A stretch of DNA of 57,666 bases. Source: Acanthaster planci. Taxonomy: Eukaryota; Echinodermata; Asteroidea; Valvatida; Acanthasteridae. Numbering within the stretch: position 1 is the stretch's first letter; every line of letters begins with the position of its first letter. Below the pieces are notes generated by a model that worked only from the letters and a program-made list of their open reading frames with translations, made no database searches and was not told where the DNA came from. The position numbers were made by a program, and so were the translations under genes. The DNA lies in assembly GCF_001949145.1 (NCBI RefSeq), contig NW_019091383.1, positions 327,988 to 385,653 on the forward strand, written 5' to 3'. Positions 47,701 through 57,666 of this stretch are shown one piece after another.

Positions 47701-48502
47701 TCTCGACACATCTCATCGTAAAGTGTACAAATTAGAGAAAATGAAATTGAACTTTTAGTCGAAATAAAATGGCTTCTTGTAATAAAGTTTCAGATGAGTA
47801 GAGTAACTTCAGATGGTGTTGGGGTGTAACTATTTCAAAGGATTCTATTGAACTCCACAAGCCTTTACATTGAACTTATTTAAAATCATTAATAACAATT
47901 GTATGCTGCTTCAATGAAAGTGACAGTTTTAAGAATGAATTTCAATAGCGCAACCTACAAAAAAAATGATGCATAACACAAGTCAGTGCCTGCTGAAGTG
48001 AATAAAAATTTCTAGAAGGAATATGGTTGACTTCTAACCAAACCTCAATTGAATCCATTTCAGAAAGCAAGGGATGCAATATGTACATGCATACTGTGCA
48101 TTATTATATCTAGCACCCCCAGTGTACTAAAATTGCTTTTTAGACAAAATAAAGGTACATGCAAGCACAAAAATGAGACGCAACTCTCCCCAAGTCACAG
48201 GTGGCTTTCCCCAAGTTCTTTCTTCATTTACTGCCTTTGGTGTGCCTGCCAATTTTTTTACATCAGGTTGGAAAGAGACATGGTAAAATCCATTCCTTAC
48301 TCAGTCTTGGGGGAACATGAAATGGTACACTTGTGGGGTCCCTTGATTTGTTGATCATAGAAATTCTCACAGCAAAATGCAACGTGATCCCCACGTGTGA
48401 CTTTTCACATGACATTCCTACCACAGTTTCCTTCAATTTTCATATAATTGGAGTAATAATGTTATTTCATGCATCAAAATGTCAACATTTTTGGAGGAAG
48501 AT
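44738..48502. other. Intergenic stretch between convergent TMEM134-like and CRYM-like genes
   Basis: AT-rich, with no supported gene. It contains a 98-bp tandem duplication (45435-45630), G/C-rich runs near 45820-46050 and 47090-47230 associated with GGATCC-type repeat ends, and TACATGTA words. Confidence 0.4.
45435..45630 (+). repeat. 98-bp tandem duplication, two copies
   Basis: Copies 45435-45532 and 45533-45630 begin AAGTAATT and share ATATATGCATGTTTTAGAAA through GTTCACGTTTGAC with only a few differences, so the duplication is young. Noncoding. Confidence 0.9.
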
Positions 48503-49465
48503 CTAGTTGTTTTCATATTGTTTATTGTACACCAGTTTTGCAGCAACCACATCTTCAGCGGCCATGCCTAGGGATTTGAAGAGTGTCGTCTCATTCTTCC
48601 TGGCTTTCACTTTGCCTAAGATAACCTCTCCGATTTCGCCGAAGACTTCAGCCCCAGAGATGATAATGTCTCCTGACTCTTTGAGAGCAGAATCCTTGGT
48701 GTCGGTGTAGACAACTGAGCGACGTACGAGAACGGGATCAAGCTCTTGCATTGTCGGCACATTTGCACCGATGGAGATTATGTGCGCTCCTTCTTTCACC
48801 CACTCGTTTTTGACTATGGGCGTGTCTGTGCCAGTTACTGCTGCTATGACATCAGCACCCTTCACTGCCTCCTCACCAGTCTTGCAGGCGATACAGCCGT
48901 TCTCAACTGCGAAGGACTCGGCACGAGCATAGGTTCGATTCCACACGTGGACTTCTGAAAAGGGGATGACATGTCTGAGGGCTTGTAGGTGGGTCTTGGC
49001 TTGAAGCCCCGCCCCCAGGATGGCAAGGATCTTGCTACCCTCGGGAGCCAAGTACTTTGTAGCCACGGCTGATGCTGCTGCTGTTCTCATGCCAGTGATT
49101 TCCTCTCCATCTAAGACTGCTTTCAAGGAGCCACTGCTTGGGTCAAACAGGGAAATAGTTGACTGGAGAACCGGTAATTTTAAATTTCGGTTCCTGGGAA
49201 ACAATGTCAACATCTTGCAGGCCAGACCGCCTTGTTTTTCGCAGAAGGCTGACATGATCAGAAAGCGCCCACCCTGTTTCTTGACAGGACAAATCGAGCG
49301 GGGTGGCTGCACCACGCCCCCGTCTACCCCGTTAGAAAAATCCCCAAGAACTTGCTCTATCGCTGGGATTAAGTCATCGTATTTCAGCACTTTCTTCACT
49401 TCCTTTGAGCTGATAAAGGGGATGGATGCCATAGCAGAAGACATGGCAGCGCGTAATTCCAGCAT
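48503..49465 (-). CDS. CRYM: Mu-crystallin / ketimine reductase-like (ornithine cyclodeaminase family), uninterrupted
   Basis: NAD(P)H-dependent ketimine reductase family; vertebrate CRYM also binds thyroid hormone. From the first in-frame ATG (49465) the frame gives 320 residues. Homology begins at the ATGs at 49444 or 49432 (MASIPFISSKEV against the human CRYM N-terminus), giving 313 or 309 residues; human CRYM has 314. Landmarks: QPPRSICPV, the lysine in LACKMLTLFP, LDGEEITGMRTAAASAVATK, the Rossmann loop ILGAGLQAKTHLQAL, VWNRTYARAE, GADVIAAVTGT, HIISIGANVP, ALKESGDIIISGAEVFGEIG and FKSLGMAAEDVVAAKLVY. No key motif is missing and there is no stop or frameshift. Vertebrate CRYM has several coding exons; here there is none interrupted. 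A TTTTTTCCCCCCTAG acceptor-like site lies just upstream on the minus strand (about 49541-49555), so a 5' UTR intron is possible. Confidence 0.93.
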   Translation of the reverse strand: MLELRAAMSSAMASIPFISSKEVKKVLKYDDLIPAIEQVLGDFSNGVDGGVVQPPRSICPVKKQGGRFLIMSAFCEKQGGLACKMLTLFPRNRNLKLPVLQSTISLFDPSSGSLKAVLDGEEITGMRTAAASAVATKYLAPEGSKILAILGAGLQAKTHLQALRHVIPFSEVHVWNRTYARAESFAVENGCIACKTGEEAVKGADVIAAVTGTDTPIVKNEWVKEGAHIISIGANVPTMQELDPVLVRRSVVYTDTKDSALKESGDIIISGAEVFGEIGEVILGKVKARKNETTLFKSLGMAAEDVVAAKLVYNKQYENN

Positions 49466-52400
49466 GGAGAAAAGAAAAATTCTCCTCCACGGTTTCAGCA
49501 ACTTTGTAACAGCAGAAGTTGTTCCTTCGGCTCATCTAGCTAGGGGGGAAAAAACAATGCTTCAACTTTGTTCCGGTACGAGTTCAAGTAGCCTTTAGTC
49601 AAGGCGCGCGTGGCTAAATTGACACACGACGCGTACTCCCTCTGCTTGCACATCACAACGAAGACTGCCAGCACGAGAGTGCAACAAATAGCCACGCGCG
49701 CATTGAGTAAAGGTTTAACTCCCCGGACCACGTGACGGTACCCCACTGGGGCACCAGAGGGGGTGCCAGATGACGTCTGCGCAGAGTGGATGCGTTCACT
49801 ATCAAGAACAGCATATTGAAATTTTTGCCTTCTTACAAGTAGTACACAAGTGAAATTTATTTTGTAACCTGCGCTAGCGATTCAGAAACGGATATACTTT
49901 TTTTCTGTTTCTTCTGCTAGAAATACTGGTCGAGTTCGGGGGTCCGTTCTTGACAGGGGTTTTGTGTTCTCCGACGCGCTCGAATCCCGGGGCGGGAACA
50001 GGACCCAAGAACACTGTTCTCGGAAGAGGATCACCCCTACGTGACCACCTCCTCGTCAGGATTTTACACGAACACACAGAAAAACTCGTGAGATTTGATT
50101 TTTGAACAGCCGCAGAAAGTGCCGATATGGCTTTACAAAGCCGAAGACAATGGGAAGTTTTGCAAAATTAACATTAATAATTTTCCATGACAGAAATGAA
50201 TTTTTTAAATGGAAAATAAATTAGCCCAGTTTTCCAACATTAACTCTCGAAGAATGCTCAAGGACGCTGCCATGTTGCATGTTGCTTGCCACAGATAACT
50301 ACCAGCGCTAATAACCGGTTATACATTCCCGGCGTTCGAGCGACCGACCCACGAACAACAAATCGAGCTGTTCGTGAACAAACTAGAACAAGCCGCCCAA
50401 ACTCGGCCAATACTTTTTCTACAACATTCTGCATCTAGAGAGAAAGAAGATAAAACGCTTCTATCAGTACGGTGGACTAAAAGTACGCCATCTGTTTTTG
50501 TGCTATATATATTTAAAAAAACAAACAAACAAACAGCGAAGTAGGTCCAATGTTTTGGATATGTCTTCTTTCTTGTTTTTATGCCAGCCGAGATAACAGA
50601 TCGAACGTTAACAGGTGGAAAGGCTTGCAGTCGCGCCATGCGTTTCCACCTACCCGTTGCTGTCCTTCACCATGAATAGCCTGAAATTCCATCACATCGA
50701 ACGTTCTTAATTAAGGTGGATCCCAATTTTCGTGGGGGAGGGGGCAAAAAATGGACAGTGTTTTTTTCAGTAACTGTAGTTTATGGCTTTTCTTGGGGGT
50801 GAGGCTAACGTTTAATTTGGGGGCTTTTTACACGGTTTGGAAACGATGGACTCAAAATCAAACAGACTCAAAATTTGCTTCTTTTTTTCTGGGGGCGGAA
50901 CATGCAGGCTGTGTTGCCCCCTCAGATTCGCCATTAAACTTTCTTGTGCCACTGGTCTAAAAATTGTGTGGGCTACGTCAGGCAGCTAAAATGAACACTT
51001 TTGTTTAACACCACCTCTGTCCGAATAGTGATGCAGTGTTTTTGCTGATCCTTTCCTGAGCTCAAACTGAAAAGAACGAAGATTCTAGCACCGTCCTCGC
51101 TAGTAACTTCGTGGCATGATAGCGCCCCCAGTGCTCATTTTATCCATCTAGCAAGACATGTACGAGCAAAGCATTTCATACAAGTTGTATTGTTTCAGTG
51201 GCGGATCCAGGGGAAACAAGGGCTGCCCCCCCCCCCCGAAAGAAGCCATGGTTGTGAAAAATTCATGAAAAATGAATATATTGAGTCTGTTATTTCCTGT
51301 TCGTTCAAAAAGTGTGTAAAAAGGCCAAAACTAGTTACACGTCAAAACTAAATTTGTTTCCCAAACTTAAGTTTGTCCCCGCCCCGGAAAACTTCGTAGG
51401 CCTACTGAATCCGGCACGGTCCTTTATAATTGCATTAATTAAATGATAAAAATGATCTTTCAGAGAGGTTGATTGGATTCCTTCTGTATTTGTACGGGTT
51501 TTCAAAATTCAACGAGTTTTTTCTCCACTTAACCAGGTCAGTATTAAAAACATATAAAGCCTCATCGTTAATGATTGAAATATTTTCTAAAACCTGTGGG
51601 TAGGCCCTCATTAATTCTTGCACATGTTGCCTTTCCTGGCAAATTCATAATAACTCTTCATTCTGTACTTGTATGACCATACGAACGGAACTTCATCTGG
51701 AATTGGGAGTAGTTTAGGTCTTAGAAGTCGGCACTGTTTTAAAGGGTAAAAAGGTAAAGTGGTAGATTAGCTTTCGGGTACAACCACGTGCCTATCTGTT
51801 CTTTGAAATAGTGGTTCGGAAAAGAACCACGTACTGCGCTAGAGTGTTTAAGTTCTCGACCATCTTATAAGTCTCAGCGAATTCTGTTCGCTTTCAGCAG
51901 GCAAGGAGGCAACTCCCCCATGAATTACTAAGAAAAGCAGGTGACCCCTTTCGATCGGACCATCGTGACGAACTACTCGCTGCTCTCCAGGAATGCAGAG
52001 CGGGATAGAGCTCGAGGTACCAGTAACTTATGGCTGACAAATCAGCTGCCGGCAGTGCCGGGGTAAGCAGAATGACGTCCATTTTTTATACATCAGATTA
52101 TGGCAAAACGCTCAATCTGCTCTTTCGCTATTTCAACAGAAGAAAAGCAGCAAGTCGTCCTTTTTTAAGCCCCAGTACATCGACAGAACTGTTTTTCGCG
52201 ACCCCAGGAAATGTTCTGACATCAAAGCAAACAGGAAATATTGACAATCTGCTGCAGAAAAGTTCGAACGGCAACAGAGGGCGCTAGATTAAAAGTTAAC
52301 ATACGTACGTGTACATACATATACACATGACATCGTTTGTCTGCGGTGCAACGCACGTATAATGTTTACTGTACATGTACGTTGACATAGCGATAACGGA

Positions 52401-53356
52401 TGAGGGTTATTTCGTTCAGTCTGGCTCAAAATATTCTCAGGTTCCTTTTCAAGTGAAGTGTGTCTTGGTAGATTTTGTAAGTTTACAGGTTTGTATGAAG
52501 CCAGAATGGGTGAGCTTGCACCCTACTCCAGAAATGTGAGCCACGTCGTCATGGTCGATGGACAACTCGACCCTTTTTGCCAACATCACGCATGCCAACT
52601 TGACTTGGGACAACTGGCATGACTGGACCGGTGGTAGCCCCAGAAGTTGCTCAAGGGGGGTTAGCGGGGCGGACAGTTCTGGGGGTAGACCGATGGGACA
52701 ACTCGACCGTTTATCAAGTCATCTGTTAAGAAAACTGGACCTTTCAAGACATGTACATGACAGAGTTTAGGGCATTTGACACAGATTGCAGGTCATGTCA
52801 TGCATGTATTTGGGCAAATTTGCTAAATGTCAAATTGGGCCCTACTTACTTGTTGCGACTTGACTCGCCAGGCATGGTGTGCATAGGGACCTGATGACGT
52901 AGCATGCACTGGACTGGTGGACAGTGGGTCAGCCTTCCCAACAAGCATGGTGCGTGGCTGCGATAGCGATGTGGCATGCACAGTGTCATGGCTTTGGACA
53001 CACTGTACCGATGATCAATTGCTATAGTCTGCCGGTGTGGGACGTGGGAGATGGTAAATCTGTCCCCCAGTCCTTTCTCTTTTTAATTTGGGGGTTAATG
53101 CAAAGTGCAGGTGGAAGTGCACCCATTATGAGTCAACTTGTCTCAATTGACAATTTGCCCTCACGGTCAAGTTGTCTGTCCATTTGAGCCACAAAGGTCA
53201 AGTTGTCTCAATGGTTGAGTTGTTCCAAGTTTAGTTGGCTAAGGGTGAGTTGAGTGAGGGGGAACCAGTGGTTCGACCATGCTCTACGGCCGGATTCCAA
53301 ATGGTCAACTAGATGGTGCTATTTCAAGATGTATTTTTTTGCATTGGGGAGATGTT
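49466..53356. other. Intergenic stretch between divergent CRYM-like and SDS-like genes
   Basis: Bases 49560-50060 are relatively CG-rich (GGCGCGCGTGGC, CACGCGCGCA) and fit a promoter for the minus-strand CRYM-like gene. A frame at 52030 (ATGGCTGACAAATCAGCTGC) ends at a gtaagc donor after 33 bases, but its phase does not fit the exon at 53823. It may be an untranslated or unrelated exon. Repeat ends with CAGTGGCGGATCC occur near 51198. No other gene is supported. Confidence 0.4.
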
Positions 53357-53708
53357 AATTTACAACGGGTTTTGCCCTTACCCAAAGTATGTATTAATAA
53401 ACACTGTATGCTCAATGCTTGTCCGAGAGCTTGCGAAAAAATTCACAAGCTTACTCGGGTGGGACTCGAACCCACGACCTCCTTGAAATAGTTCGCAGTA
53501 TCCGCTGCTACACCTGACTCGGACCGGCCAGCCGACCACGGCAAGCTCGGTGGTCGAGTGGTTAAGACGTCTGCACTAGTTAGCAGGAGATCGTGGGTTC
53601 GAGTCTCACCCGAGTAAGTTTGTGAATTTTTTCGCAAGCTCTCGGACAAGCACTGAGCATACAGTGTTTATTAATATACGTTGGGTAAGGGCAAAACCTG
53701 TTATAAAT
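53357..53708. mobile_element. Foldback element with two opposed tRNA-like sequences
   Basis: Inverted arms of about 110 bp (53357-53470 and 53600-53708) are nearly perfect complements, sharing GGGTTTTGCCCTTACCC, TATTAATAAACACTGTATGC and TTGTCCGAGAGCTTGCGAAA. The arms run into tRNA-like sequence. On plus, 53545-53616 has an A box (TGGTCGAGTGGTTAAGACG), a B box (GGGTTCGAGTCTC) and a degraded acceptor (CTCGG with CCGAG). On minus, 53451-53530 has B box GGGTTCGAGTCCC. A 12-bp direct repeat TAGATGGTGCTA lies at 53310-53321 and 53709-53720 and may be a target duplication, though the left copy is 35 bp outside the arm. Located just upstream of the SDS-like coding start. Confidence 0.75.
53545..53616 (+). 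pseudogene. tRNA-like sequence inside the foldback element
   Basis: A and B boxes are well preserved, and the sequence looks Leu/Ser-type in its D arm. The acceptor stem is offset and imperfect and the anticodon arm does not pair cleanly, so I call it tRNA-derived rather than a functional tRNA. Confidence 0.55.
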
Positions 53709-53833
53709 TAGATGGTGCTAACCATTAATCGTTTTGGCGATGTTGCTTGAACTGTAGTTAACTATAGTCCTCATTGAAACTTGCCCCAGTCTGAGCGTGT
53801 TCACTCTTTGTTTTATTCTCAGGCGCTGACGCA

Positions 53834-56800
53834 ATGAATAAGCCGCTTCACATATGCTCTCCTCTCCTGGAGAGCTTACCCATGGCCAAGCGAGCCGGCT
53901 GCAAAGTCTTCGTCAAGTGTGACAACACTCAACCGTCTTCTTCCTTCAAGATAAGGGGTATTGGGCACAGGATACAGAAGGTAAAACAAAGAATATTCAG
54001 TCCTGACTCCCTAGTAAGTGAGAAAAAAAATCATATTGTGAAATCTAGGACTGTCAGAGTGATTTGATTGTTCAACAGGGATGAATTCTTGGAAACCCAT
54101 GAAATATAAACTCTACCAAAAAAATGGCAGGGACCAGGTCGTACTTTGTTATCGGTTTATTTTCTTATTTGCAAATTCCGAAACAACCTTGGTGAGAATA
54201 AATTGTGACTTTTGACAAGCCACTTGCTACGAGTTGGAAGATAAAAGATAGACAGAAAAAGAAAAAGTCTTGCTTCCCAAGAATGCCTCTAAAGTGACTT
54301 CTGATTTCTTTCGTTTCAAAGCGAAGTGTCTGCTTTGTTTCAATACAACCTGTAATAGCACACCGATACTCAACATCCGTCTTGCAATGATTCAGTCTTA
54401 GCCACACCCACCCCTGTTTGCACTCTGATTCTGTTTGCAAAAATTGGAAATTCAGCTTCTAAGAATTTTCTGGGCTCTTGTTCCCATTTTAGGCAATCCA
54501 AAAAGGAGGCAAACACATCATCTGTTCATCAGGTATTGTTTACTCTAGCCATTTCTTCAAAGTTATTTATTTACATGTAAAGGGGATTTTTTTCTTATTG
54601 ACATGGCCAATTTTGCTGATCTAAATTTTAGGAAAAGTGAAGGCTTTGGCAAGGCTTTGATTGATACTTGGACAAGCCTCAGATTGACATCCAAAAATCC
54701 AGGCATGCTTGAAATGAAACATAATTTGTAAAAGGGAACATACATGTAGATAAAAGTTCTTCTCTATTTCTTAACTGGTGAATGCATTACCACGAGCATC
54801 TGTAAAATACGTTACGGTTTGGAGACACAATAACTGTTTGTTATTTGTGCCAACAACAAAACAAATCACAACAACTATAGAACAAACATGTTTGCTAAGG
54901 ATGTATCTTCCCACCAAGGATAAGACTGGACCCGACAGTTTTAGCTTCATCTGGCAGCAAGCCTGAGAAAGTTTCTGGCTGGTGGCCACGGCCGTTTCCA
55001 GGAGGAGTGCATGCTGCAGTCGGCCACAACCGAGACATATGGACACAAGTCGCACAACTATGAAATAGGCTAAGCCTATCTGGGGGAAAATGCAATATAG
55101 ATGTAGCTAGTGGCACAGTGGAGCAGTGACGATAGTTAACGATGAAATTCAACCAGTATTGCCTAAATGGTGCATGGTTGGGCTGTTGAGTTGATCACCT
55201 GGAACAGGCCTTTGGGCATGACTGCATTGCTGGTTGTCAGTATCCGTTCTCATTGGTCAGTGAAGGAGTTGACAGCTTGTGTAAAACTGAGCCGATTCGC
55301 ATGTGCACATACAATTTGAGTTAGAAGTTGACCAGTTGGACTTGTCTAAAGGTTTTGTGTCCATTCTAGTCTTTATTTCTTCTCCTTACAACAGGCGGTA
55401 ATGCAGGGTTTGCCACGGCCTACGCGGCCAGACAGCTGGGCATGCCTGCCACCATCGTTATCCCTGAGAGCACTCCCACCTTTGTAGCAGACGGACTCAG
55501 AAACGAAGGAGCTAATGTCATCGTCCGTGGCAAAGTAATTACGTACATATTTCCTGAAAATCTGCTTCTCAGCTCCATTTTTTTTCTTTTGATAAATACC
55601 ATGTCAATGTGAGTCACAGGCATAGTCCAAAGTACTTGGCTATGGCTTAGCAAGAGTACATTTGTTTAGGAAAAAAAGAGTCTGTCACTGTCTGGGAGCT
55701 TTTAATTTTGTGTGTTGCATGTTGACGGCCGTAGCCAAATAACTGGCCCAAAGGCTGATTCAGAAGTTGTCAAGTAGTCTTGCAAAATGCTTTTTAGTCT
55801 CTTGAATTTTGTTTTCTTGTCTCTTATTCCTGAGAAAGATTCTGTCAGATTTGAAGCGTAGACTTTTTCAATGTACATGTGTATATCTTAGGTCACTGTA
55901 GTCAGCAAGCAGTTTGCAGCATCTTTATTACGTCTTTTTGCAGGCATTTTTTTATCGTCTCGCACTCTGAATTCGACTTCCCTGCTTGGCACTTGCCATT
56001 GTTATGTCAATGACAGATCCTATTATTATTCAGGAAAAAAGGGGATGCCTGGAATGAACGAGTGGGACATGTTGAATTCATTAATGGACCGTTTGTGAAC
56101 AAAAGAAGAAGAAAAACATTTCCCCCTCAAGAAAAGGAGGGACATGCCAGGCGCAGTCCTCCCTCCTATCTCTGCTTTATATCATTTATGTTGCAGCTTG
56201 TCCAGCTGATACCTGCTCTGCTCGGAATTGCCAACCTCGGGCTCGCAGGTGGTAAATAGGTACAGGGGTGAAAGCCAAATGCACAAAAGATGTGAGAAAT
56301 AATTCATACATTTTACATGTACATGCCAGACACGAACAAGAACGTGCCTGTGATGTGTCCCTGGTGACTCTTATGTAGTAGCTCAAAATTCCCTTCTCTT
56401 GGTTATGCATGGAACTCGTAGCTAGAGTGTCTCTTTTTAGCATGTAGAGTTTCAAAGCCAAAATGCGTTTGACGTGTGGAGAAGTCAAGGGTACATTTCG
56501 TTAGTCATAACCAAGAAGTTTGGCTATTTCTCATTTGAAAATTTCCTATGGGCAAGAAATGGGTGTTACGATGTAGTAACTAACCCCCAAAACAATTAGA
56601 GAAAAACAGCTGGACCAGTTCTTGTGATGACTGCCAAATGCACTCCATATTTGACTTTAAAAGGTAGAGTAGGTCACTTCCAGGTTGTTTATAGAAATTT
56701 CTGCTTAGTCAGCGCAGAGGCCACTTTGTGGAAGTGTTGTGAGCAGAGTTTAATTAAGCTCAGAAGAGATGCAATAGACTGTATTCGTGTCGGCCATCTC

Positions 56801-57196
56801 GAATTGAAAATGAGGTTTACTGTTCATTTTTGGAACCTGAAAGTAAAATTAACAGAAACAAAATGAAGCCCGTTCCAAGTGAATGCCAGCTTTACGTTTT
56901 GAATAATTTCTAATTTGTGATATCTGTGATGGAGTTTGTGAGGAATTTTTCAAGCCGTATTTCACAAAAAACTGAAAGTGAGGTTTTGAACTCATAATGG
57001 TCTGGCATCACCCGGTAACCAGATTACCACCATCCCCATAAATAAGGTCTGTTCATTCTTGTTGCTGAAGACTAGGAACTTTTCCTCTTCTGTCCATTTC
57101 TCAGGTATGGGATAACGCCAATGAGTATGCTTTGAAGTTGGCAGAGGAGACAGACGGGTCAATTGTAATCCATCCATTTGATCATCCGGATGTGTG
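53834..57196 (+). CDS. SDS/SDSL-like: L-serine/L-threonine dehydratase-like (SDS/SDSL family), N-terminal part
   Basis: PLP-dependent enzyme converting L-serine to pyruvate or L-threonine to 2-oxobutyrate plus ammonia, normally cytosolic. Exons in window: 53823-53980 (coding from ATG 53834), 54493-54532, 55395-55534, 57105-57196; the gene continues past the right edge. Phases agree at each junction. The start fits vertebrate SDS (MNKPLHICSPLLESL against a similar PLH-x-x-TP N-terminus). The PLP lysine is in SSSFKIRGIGHR. The phosphate-binding loop SSGGNAGFATAYAAR is split between exons 54493 and 55395. Then come LGMPATIVIPESTP, NEGANVIVRGK, VWDNANEYA and IHPFDHPDVW. About 140 residues are seen of an expected roughly 320-330. 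SDS and SDSL cannot be separated without the rest. At least one untranslated exon probably lies upstream, because the ATG is 11 bases after an acceptor. Confidence 0.92.
55833..55870 (+). repeat. Retroelement-tail-like motif in SDS-like intron
   Basis: CCTGAGAAAGATTCTGTCAG followed by TTTGAAGCGTAGAC. Resembles the minus-strand motif near 10540-10570 (GAGAAAGATTC, GAAACGTC). Part of an otherwise unrecognised 1.6 kb intron (55535-57104). Confidence 0.35.
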
Positions 57197-57666
57197 GTAT
57201 GTATGTGTCTCCAAAGACTGTCAGAGTTTGATTGCCGTAATGAGTAGAGGGTTCTGTGTGTGAATGAAAGAGGAAACTGTGTTTCCTAGCAACAGTATCC
57301 AGGGTAGGCTGACATCGCATTTACACAAATGGCAGAGGATCTTTAAGTTACAGTCATCAGTCATTAGAGTGTACCATTTTTGAATGGGTGTCCCTAAGAT
57401 AGGAGTACCTGAACTGTATTCCTAATGTCCGTTGTAACTTTGCCAGCTGTTCTAGAATATTTCAGAGCATTTTGAAAGGTCACTCTTCTTTAACTTTAGT
57501 GTCCGGCCTTTCGTGGTGAAGCTCCAAGACTTGACATGCAACAGCTACAAGATAAGAATCATGTGTTCATATGTATACTCTGCTCTCTCTGGATGGGAAA
57601 CTGGTGCCAAATAGTTGTGATGTGGTATCCTTGTTTTGTGTGAAACCAGTCTTTTTTTTTACTTAG

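Noticed and set aside
49540-49746. 68-codon minus-strand frame upstream of the CRYM-like gene with a hydrophobic segment
   Set aside because: It ends at a TAG that looks like a splice acceptor. No in-frame continuation into the enzyme and no homology are recognised.
52030-52287. Frame starting MADKSAAGSAG as coding exon 1 of the SDS-like gene
   Set aside because: The gtaagc donor after 33 bases gives phase 0, which would put exon 53823 out of frame with a TGA after four codons. The ATG at 53834 already fits the family N-terminus.

Overview
The window is animal nuclear DNA. It has split genes with GT-AG introns, a eukaryotic histidine tRNA, assembly gaps and many short foldback repeats. Gene content and texture (frequent TACATGTA and AGGCCTA motifs, AT-rich introns, many MITE-like palindromes, signs of high heterozygosity) suggest a marine invertebrate, possibly an echinoderm or another invertebrate deuterostome. 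The species cannot be fixed from sequence alone. No prokaryotic operon, CRISPR array or intact autonomous transposon is visible.

Layout, left to right. (1) 197-11977, + strand: 3' part of a TRANK1-like gene encoding a superfamily 1 (UvrD/Rep/UPF1-type) helicase core followed by a TPR-like and coiled tail. A second copy of two tail exons lies at 12485-14412, with its own stop and poly(A) signal. (2) 15171-18210, +: a tentative three-exon gene for a 55-residue membrane protein. (3) 23434-29264, +: UFD1, essentially complete (300 residues from this ATG), with both p97-binding SHP boxes. (4) 32674-32745, -: tRNA-His(GTG). (5) 38045-44222, +: a TMEM134-like two-pass membrane protein (147 residues). 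Its first intron holds a 1.3 kb direct duplication that begins beside single Ns and is probably an assembly artefact. (6) 48503-49465, -: a mu-crystallin/ketimine reductase-like enzyme with an uninterrupted coding region. (7) 53834 to beyond the right edge, +: the N-terminal half of an L-serine/L-threonine dehydratase of the SDS/SDSL family.

The genes do not form one pathway. UFD1 acts in p97-dependent protein degradation, the CRYM-like and SDS-like enzymes act in amino-acid metabolism, and the other products are unrelated or unknown. Most space between exons is repeat-derived: at least four short inverted-repeat families have two copies each here, and there are several single foldback elements. 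The best leads are the phase-compatible exon-module duplication at the 3' end of the TRANK1-like gene, a foldback element built around two opposed tRNA-like sequences (53357-53708), the possible micro-protein gene, and the likely haplotype duplication. I found no convincing new biological system.
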